From: Cenococcum geophilum 1.58
Lineage: Eukaryota > Ascomycota > Dothideomycetes > Gloniales > Gloniaceae
Assembly (NCBI GenBank): GCA_001692895.1
Contig: KV748178.1
Span: forward strand, 1 to 64,000
DNA: 64,000 nt
Reading direction: 5' to 3'
The position numbers and the translations under genes are program-made. Shown one piece after another: positions 56,640-64,000 of this stretch (the first letter of the stretch is position 1; each line of letters opens with the position of its first letter). Below the pieces are notes generated by a model, which had not been told where the DNA came from, did not search any database, and was given only the letters and a program-made list of their open reading frames with translations.

Positions 56640-59600
56640 CTATAATTTAACTTAATTTATATTAATAAGTTATAACAGTGCCGTATAAGGCTTACCCTTT
56701 ATTATAGCGTCCGTAGGGTTAGTATCTCTATTAATCTACTTAACTTTAGTAATCTGTCTCCGCTTATAAGCTTAGCGGAGGCATATTATATCGATTATTA
56801 AGCGTTTCTCTTGCGTAGTTCCTAGTTGGATAAGATAGTTATATAAAAACTTTAAATCGGTATAGAGAATAAGTAGTAGGTTAACCTGTAAGATCTTATC
56901 TAGCGTAGATTTAATTATAGCGCCTATATTAAAACCATGCGCTATACTATATAATTCTAAGGCTAATACACTCCTAGTGACTTTTTTGCACTTAGTTAAG
57001 GACTAATAAACAATATTTGCCTTATTTAAGGCGTCCGCTAGTATAAGTATATAGCCAATTTACGAAGATAGGTTCTTATTATTGGCGAAGGAAGCGTTTA
57101 TAAATACTAGGAGTTATAAGGTATTAATATCTAGCTTAATAAACTTTAAGCCTCTATTTGCGTTCTTAATTTACCAACTTAATCGCTTATTAAGACTCTT
57201 TATATCGTCTTTAACTGGGTTAATTACCTAGGTAGTAAAGGATAGATTGAATAAGGCCTCTAGTTAACAAACAGACGTAATATATATATCTCTGGCACGT
57301 TAGGCGATATACTAGTCTTTTAGTATTAAAGTATAAGTAGCTTCTTTTAAGCTAGTACTTATGGCCAGTTTAGTGCTAATTAGGCTAAGGTTTTTATATT
57401 ACTGCTCTTAAGTAAGGGTAATTTTATCCGGAATAAGTTAAATAAGGCCACTATTAAATTTAAGGGGTGTATTAACCATAAGTTGCTTACGCTCCTTAGC
57501 TATAAACTTTGCCTTATATAGCTTATTCTACTCCGCCTCTATAAAGGTCTCGTCTGCTAAGAATAGGGTGTTATTGGTCTATAGGCCTATAATGCCAAAG
57601 GGTTTATTGCTTTAGAGAAGGCAAGGGTTGTACGTGGATTAGTCTATATATAGCTGCTATATATAATATAAATAGTAGGTCTTAAACTAGTGGTTACTGG
57701 CTTCTAGTACTCTATATAGAGGCTTTAGCACCTTTAAAACCGTATCCTTACCAATTCTAAGTTCGTTCTATAGTTTACGAGGTAGGCGTATATAGAATTC
57801 ATAATTTAGGTTTATAGTGGACTATATATAGGCTTGTAATATATCCCGTAGGTAAAGGCTATATAGCCCTATAGCGGCTATATATAGGATAAGTCGCTAG
57901 CTAGCTTACTAAATAGTTAGTGATTAAGTTAACACGAGCTCTTTCTTCTGGTTATTATACGCCTATATAACTAGTTAAGACTTCTTAAAGGCCTTATTAG
58001 TACCTAGGTTCTTAATTTTGTCTATAAAGCGTAAGTTAAAGAGTTATACACCTTAGGGTATATTTACGAGCTTTATAATCTTAAATACTCCTTTCTTAAG
58101 TAAACCGGTAAGTTCCTTTTACTAAGAGGCGCTAAATTAAGTAACATTATCTTATAAGTAAGTTATAATATCTACTATAGCTATAAGCAGGGGGTACTTG
58201 CGTAGGCGACCTCGGCCTTGTTTTAGTGCTAGTTAAGGGGCAGCTTCCTAAAATAGAGGCACAGGTTCGTTAATTCGCGTAGGTTCTACGTGCTCTACGG
58301 CGTTATAGATAGGAGGCTCCTTAGTTAGTTCTAGTCGTAGGTATAGTTTAACAACCGTAGATCGGAAAGATATAGGTCTATTTAGTAACTTAACTGTATA
58401 TATTTCTCCTTTAACTATAAGTAGGTTATATAGTCCGTCCTAATGTCCAGCTTAGCCCGTATTTCCTTCTCTCTATACTAAAACGGGTGAGTTTAGTAAT
58501 AGGTCGTGTACTATATTAGTTTTAGGTCCGTTGCGCATATTTAGGGCGTCTATAATTTAACGTTTAGCTTATAGTTTCTAAATTTCTACCATAGCCTTCT
58601 TAATTGCGTTTACTCGCTATATTACTAACGGTAATAGTATATCTAATTCGACTATTTAAGGGTATACGCCGAATACTAATAGTGTAGGGACTAATCCATT
58701 CGGGCTAGCGGTGTTATTAATAGCCTTAAACGCCATTTATAGTGCCATATCTTTATTAATATTAGGGATCTTAATAGTAATTATTTAATATACGCGTTGT
58801 AGCGGTCCGTAGTATCGTTCTACTATACTAATAGAGTTATAGGCTTCAACTAGAATTCCTTTTGTATTAATACCTATAGTACTTACGTACTATTTAAATT
58901 CCTTACTAATAAAGTTCTTGCCTGCGTTATATATAACTAGATCTAGTGGTCCCAGATATATATTAATCCAGTACATCCGTAACACATCTTATGTATATTT
59001 GGCGCTTATATTCTATAACTACCTACTAGCTTAAAAGCGTGTTCCCTTATTAATTATGTATAATAACGGGCTTCCGCTAATATATATAATGTTGACGATA
59101 ATATAGTAGTTAAAATTAACGTTATCCTATAAGGTGAAGCGGAACCGTCCTAGTGACTTCCCGTGCTTTTAGCAATAGTAATAGTACTTAGCAAGATGTT
59201 TAAGAGTCTTCTTGTTAGTATCATAGCTAGCTTAGTTTAGTACTTTCTATAGCCTTTTAACTAATAGGTGGCCAAACCGACGGTGTAATTGTTGTAGTTC
59301 TATATCTATTAGGTAGTAAGGGTTTAAATTAAAGGATTCTAAAAGATAAGTTTATAGAGAAGTATTCCATATAAGAAAGGGGTGGCCGAACCGTTATACT
59401 ACTGGCACTTCCTTAGTACGGGTAACAAGGACATTCTTAAGGTTATTATAGTACACCTATAGCTTATCTATATCTACTAGGCAGAGTAGGAATAGTATAT
59501 CGGCTTAAACAATATAAAACTGTATCTCGCCTATTAAACTGTTAATATATATAGTTCTAATTAAGGAAGCAGTACCTATTCCAAACTGTACATTAACTTA

Positions 59601-61547
59601 GCCCTTTATTAAGGTGTCTAATTTTACAGATAAATCCGCAGTTTATAGTGCCTAAAATTGTCTATAATTAGCCGTAGACTTTCTTAAAGCTCCTGTGTCT
59701 ATTATAATACCTATAAACACAGTTAAGGTGTATTATAATTTAGCGTTAGCACTATATACAAAAGGATTAGTACTTAGAGCGGTTATAGCGGTTTCTATTA
59801 TATCTACCGCTATTAGTAAGTAGGTAAAGGCTTTGTTGGCCAGCTCTATACTTATAAGGGTTACTTTATTAGGTATAAGGTCTCTAAAGGTTATAAAGTA
59901 GGTAGTAGAAGGTTACTTTAGCTCTTCTAAACTAAGTTTAGATCCAATGTCTGTAATAAGCGTTTTAAAGATCTCGTTAAAGTCCTCTAAATCCTCACTA
60001 TTGTCTCCTTCGCAGTTAATAATATACTACTTAAAGCGTTCTTTAAAGCGGTTATTAAACTATCCTTTAGTTCGATTACTAAAGTGGCTTTTATATTCCT
60101 CCTTAGCCTTATTACATTCCTCCTCTATATATCTCTATAAATGGCAATTCTCTTTCTAGCAGATATAGCAACGTCCCTTAGATCTGCTATTACTATTAGA
60201 TTATCCATATATTTGGTTACGGCTAAGATTTCGATCGTTTCGGTCGCGATTTCGGTTATAGTAGCGGCGATCCGTAAAGAAGGTAGTATACACTTCTTAG
60301 CTAAGGTATTTCTTCTCCCATATAACAATTAAAGATTGTAATTTGTTAATTAACTAAGACAAGTCTTCTCTAGGGTTTAAGACGGTAATTCTATAGGTAG
60401 GAACTCCCTAGCAAGCCATAACTAGTTTATTAGTAAGAAATAGTGGTATTTAAAATTTAGGGTTAATTCCATGCTGCTGCTTATATAGCTTGTTAATTAG
60501 TAGCTAAAGACACTAGTATATAGGCTTGTCGGTATTCGCGTCAATAATGCCTTATAGTGTAATTGCGTTCCATTCCGCGAGGTTCTTTCTATAAAACTTA
60601 GGTCCTTTAAAGAAGTTCCGCATATAGGTGCATGCTTCTAGGTATATTCTAGCTAAAAGGGTACGGTTATAGTAATAATCTTATGCGAGTCCCTTTAGCA
60701 TAGTAGGGAATGCAATTATATAATCGTCTGGTTGTAGGCCAGCTCTTCTATAGATGTCTTTAAAGATAGTTAATTTAAAATTAAAGCTTTCGCTAACTCT
60801 ATCGTATTTCTAGCTATCTATGTACATCTTTACCACTATAGTAGCCTCTTTACTGTATAAGGCTGTTCCTCCTACTCCTAGGTCTAGTTACTGCTATAGG
60901 GTAGATTATAATAGGGTATGCTGCTATTAGCTAAGTTACTAAGGGTTATACTAAAGGTGATACTGCTATTAGATAGCAGTTGGCGCAGTTTACTAGGGTA
61001 TAGATGTTATAGGGGTAGGTGTTATAGGGGTAGGTGTCTATATTCCAGGCGGCGTTAAAGCTATAACTATAGGCTAAGCTAATTCTAGGCTAGTAGCTGA
61101 ACCTATAGCCAGACTGTCGCGGGTGGGATTAAGTTAATCTCATAAGCTTCTAGTGTTTAGCGGTCCCTTTATCTCATTAATAGCTGCTATAAGGTCCTTA
61201 TTCGTCCATTCACGTTATTCTTCTTCTTAAATAATATCGAATAATACATTAAAGAGGGTAATTCTGGCATTATGCTTGGCAACACACACTCCTCTTTTAA
61301 GTAGGTGTTTTTGCAGCTTAGCTCTAGTATCCAAACGCATCTTTTAAAAGTCTTCTAGGGTAAACTCCTTAAATTCTTCTCGAAATATAGTCCACAGGGT
61401 ATTATCTAAGAAGTCCTCCTTCTCGTATATATAAATCTTTATTTCCACAAACTCCGCTAGTTCGTCCTTTATAGTCTTGTCTAAATTAATTCCGCCGCTA
61501 TGTTTCCTAACCTTTACAGCCCATTCTTATTCCTCCGCTAATGCCAT
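56640..61547 (-). pseudogene. Copia-3 degraded gag-pol
   Basis: Gag starts MALAEE at 61547 and is readable to about 60200. Zinc knuckle CYICxKENCHL near 60140-60175. Protease IDTGALRKSTA near 59675-59710 keeps Asp-Thr-Gly. Integrase about 58550-59300. Reverse transcriptase about 57150-58250 with the catalytic box GIIGLQTNNTLFLADETF at about 57530-57590, where DD has become NN. RNase H about 56650-57100. The LQTxxTLFLAD signature is shared with Copia-4 at the left end of the window, not with Copia-1/2. In-frame stops throughout. Confidence 0.8.
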
Positions 61548-61945
61548 AGTTATAGGTGTAAGGGTAGGTATAAGAGTTAAGGTTAAAGTTAAGGTTGGGG
61601 TTAAGGGTTGTGTATATATTCTCTATAGCCGTTAGGCCTATAAAGTGTTCTTAGCAAGACTGCTATTCTCTTAGCAATCTGTTATATTAGCTGTAAGGCT
61701 AGTATAAATTCTCTTAAGCTTAAGGGAGGTTATAATCTTCTTTAAGTAAAGATATAATTCTCTAGGCAATCTAACGCGTTAGCAGTTAAGCTAATACGTA
61801 GTCTTAAGCTTTAAGGGTAATATAGCTTTCTCCTTTAACTAAAATAGGGTAATAACTCTGTAATCTAACGCGTTAGTAGTTAAGCTAATACATGGTTTTA
61901 AGCTTTATTATTGCATATTTCCTAATCTATACGTCTACTAATTAG

Positions 61946-62116
61946 TGTCGGTATATATACTTTAATCAACGTGCACAAATATCACTGTATTGCGATATGT
62001 ATGCGGTATTGGTTATTAGATAATTGCTTGTTTTCTAATGCAGTGTTAATAGTACATATACGCGTCTCGCGTAGATCACGTGCTCTATACACGTGATATA
62101 AATATACATACCAACA
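61946..62116 (-). repeat. Copia-3 5' LTR
   Basis: 171 bp; keeps more CG/CA sites than its partner at 55605. Confidence 0.9.
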
Positions 62117-62157
62117 GTAGGTAATGCGCTCTAGCACCGTTATATTACCCCCCCCCC

Positions 62158-62362
62158 TATTACGGCGACTTAGTTAATTGAGGCACAAGCGCCGTAAAGA
62201 ACGTATGTAAGCCTGTACAATTGGTAGTCTATGGACTCGGATATCAAGATGAGGAGAAGAAGAAGATGGCGGTAAGGACACGTCTATATACAAGGGGGAG
62301 CTAAGCCTTTAGCCGAACCCTAACTAAGCCCCCTATCTAAGTTACGCATTAGGGCCGTAACA
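62158..62362 (-). repeat. LTR of a further minus-strand retroelement
   Basis: 205 bp with inverted ends TATTACGGC and GCCGTAACA (sense TGTTACGGC...GCCGTAATA). A C9 run directly to its right (sense: TTTAAAGGGGGGGGG) is the expected polypurine tract before a 3' LTR, so internal DNA of the element extends to the right. A C10 run with a second LTR-like edge (GTTATA) is directly to its left. Confidence 0.6.
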
Positions 62363-62391
62363 TTACCCCCCCCCTTTAAAAAAGCTTGCCC

Positions 62392-62943
62392 TTAAGCTTT
62401 ATCCTTAGGTGCTTGTCTTCTACCTCTTATACAGTTGTAGTTATTTGCTATAGGTGGGGTAGTAGTAGTCGATAAGATGCTATAGGCAGAGCAGCGAGTG
62501 TTAGTTGGAATACTGCAGGCAGAGCAGCAAGGGTTAATCGTAGTACTACGGGCGTAGCAGTAGAAGTTAATTGTGGTACTGCAGGCAGGAGCAGTGGTGG
62601 TTAAATTAAGGTTTAGCTGTAGGCAGAAGCAGCTGTGTTCGGGTAGTAGTACGGTACTAGCGGCGGTAACAATAGCGGTTAAGCACGGAGCTCGTCTATT
62701 GGTTGTCTTGTAATAGTAGGTTAAGCGTAGGGCTCGGGCTATTAATTGGTTAAGTAATCGTAGGCGTAGAGGCACGATTATTATCTCATTAACTGCGGCA
62801 GGGTAGTACAGTCGTTTGTTGTAGCAGTACGATATAAGCGGAAGTCGTAGATCGCAGGCGTAACGGCACGATCGTACGGTCGGTGGGACTGTAGGCGTAT
62901 CAGCACAGTTGTGGTCAGGTCGTAGTAGCAGGCGTATTGGCAC
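62392..62943 (-). other. Open minus-strand frame in retroelement debris
   Basis: 183 codons, Thr/Cys/Tyr/Arg-rich, ending GRRQAPKDKA just before the purine tract of the minus-strand element. Its position, right before a polypurine tract and LTR, suggests the 3' end of that element's coding region or a RIP-recoded version of it. No domain is recognised and composition is dominated by GTAGTAGCAGGCGTA-like repetition, so a real protein is doubtful. Confidence 0.3.
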
Positions 62944-63779
62944 TACCGTTGGTCAGTGGCAGAGTGTTGCCAGCGTTGATAGTCCTAGTAATTTCGTTCC
63001 TCGCAGCTCGTACAACTCAGTATTAGTTAGGGTCGTTCTTCGCAGCCAGTATATAGCACTAGTCTTAGTATTAACCGATTTCGTTCCTTACAGTATACGT
63101 AGCTCAGTATCCATTAAAAAGGACTATTTAGGTAGCAGTACGGTGCAAGCGTCCGATAGAGAGACGTACGGTCGGTTAAAGGGTCGTCGTTCGGTCGATC
63201 GATTGGTCGGTAGGTATACGCGTTCGGTTGACAGATATACGCGTTGCTCGGTCGGTCAACGAGATCGTACGGTCGGAAAGAGGTTACCGCTCGGCACGTG
63301 CTTCCCTATAGCATAGGCGGCCGTTTAGTAGAGAGAAGAGAAAAAAAGAAGAGAAACATGAACATGAGGGTGCCTATACGGTATAGGGATTCCATACCCA
63401 GCCACCACAGGACTTTAATAACAATAATTCTGCTTTATCTTAGAGTATGCGTCTCCTGCCTTCTTTGTTATAGAAGTTAGGCTCTTCTTTCTTCCTTGCC
63501 TGCTAGTATATAGGGCTCTGTTACCTATTAACTACCCTAGGTTATAGGGCTTCTTTAACCTAGGATACAACTGTTGAAGTGGGTTCCAGTTAGCGTGTAT
63601 TGCTTCTTGTCGGGTGGAACCTCTGACACTCTTCTATATAATTGTCGCTTCACCACCCTCTTAGAAATGTATGCTTAATAAAAATAATCATTAAACTATA
63701 CCTATTTTAACAGGTTATGAGCCTGGAGACACTTCTATCGCGCAGCGACCTATATACTACGTCTTAAGATACACCTTGG
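62944..63779. other. Unassigned sequence with CGGTCGGT-rich stretch
   Basis: 63125-63290 is rich in CGGTCGGT and TACGCGTT motifs and keeps many CpG sites. 63520-63640 has CCTAGGTTAT/AACCTAGGATA, an imperfect inverted pair. No gene or element could be identified. Confidence 0.4.
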
Positions 63780-63782
63780 ACA

Positions 63783-64000
63783 TACGCACTCTAGACATTT
63801 TAGACATGCGCACTCCAGATACTTTATACTCTAGACACTTCGGATATACGCACTCTAGACTTTTTAGATATGCGCACTCTAGATACTTTATACTCTAGAC
63901 ACTTCGGATATACGCACTCTAGACATTTTAGACATACGCACTCCAGACACTTTACACTCTAGACATTTCGGATATGCGCACTCTAGACACCTTAGATATA
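63783..64000. repeat. 64-bp tandem repeat, runs off the window
   Basis: Anchors TACGCACTCTAGAC at 63783, 63847 and 63911 and TGCGCACTCTAGAC at 63975 give an exact 64-bp period, 3.4 copies. Each unit is itself built of three related sub-units of about 20-22 bp around CACTCTAGACA. Confidence 0.9.

Larger units (their letters stand above)
55605..62116 (-). mobile_element. Copia-3 LTR retrotransposon, minus strand
   Basis: 6512 bp with 171-bp LTRs at 55605-55775 (3' LTR) and 61946-62116 (5' LTR), ends TGTYGGTAT and ATACCAACA. A perfect 5-bp target duplication GTAGG is at 55600-55604 and 62117-62121. Coding runs right to left: Gag from 61547, protease near 59700, integrase, reverse transcriptase, RNase H to about 56640. 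Its 3' non-coding region (55776-56630) carries a minisatellite and the second 443-bp element. It lies 67 bp from the end of Copia-2, in the same older target DNA. Confidence 0.92.

Noticed and set aside
63783..64000. CRISPR-like array
   Set aside because: Units are contiguous 64-bp tandem repeats without unique spacers, and the organism is a eukaryote.

Overview
The window looks like a chromosome segment of a filamentous ascomycete (Pezizomycotina). Gene-bearing DNA has short spliceosomal introns (47-103 bp, GTRNGN...YAG) and fungal orthologue families. It alternates with long TA-saturated blocks of transposons that carry the mark of repeat-induced point mutation (RIP): CpA/TpG is scarce, TpA abundant, and CAG/CAA/TGG/CGA codons have become stops. 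Genus and class cannot be fixed from sequence reading alone.

Layout. 1-6165 is a repeat block: the 3' part of a degraded Copia (+), a Gypsy-like gag remnant (-), an eroded intron-rich gene with a CxxC motif (-), and a truncated hAT transposase (-). 6578-19334 is a gene island: UCH37-type deubiquitinase (-), nucleoporin Pom152 (+, sharing a bidirectional promoter with it), a Sec14/CRAL-TRIO protein (-, with one frameshift), a leucine-rich-repeat protein (-, with one in-frame TGA) and an FBXO21-like F-box/YccV protein (+). 20382-23500 holds a broken STAND N-terminal domain, an inverted (foldback) Copia fragment and a 1.485-kb mariner-type element with 51-bp inverted ends. 24527-26129 is adenylosuccinate synthetase (-), a lone housekeeping gene between two repeat blocks.

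26561-64000 is almost entirely transposons, and target-site duplications let the order be read. Copia-2 (28123-55537) was hit by a sister element, Copia-1 (30299-36341, TSD GTTAC), and by a chromodomain Gypsy-1 (39190-54444, TSD TCTTG). Gypsy-1 was hit by chromodomain Gypsy-2 (40849-48201, TSD GGAAC), which was hit by a 443-bp short element. Beside this stack Copia-3 lies on the minus strand (55605-62116, TSD GTAGG) and holds a second copy of the 443-bp element. A 202-bp element with two internal palindromes occurs in both Copia-1 and Gypsy-2. The right end has retroelement debris and a 64-bp tandem repeat that runs off the window.

The host genes do not form a pathway or cluster; they are unrelated housekeeping functions. 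The least-described material is the pair of short non-autonomous repeat families (443 bp and 202 bp), each seen as two equal-length copies, the foldback Copia, and the two host genes with single lesions.
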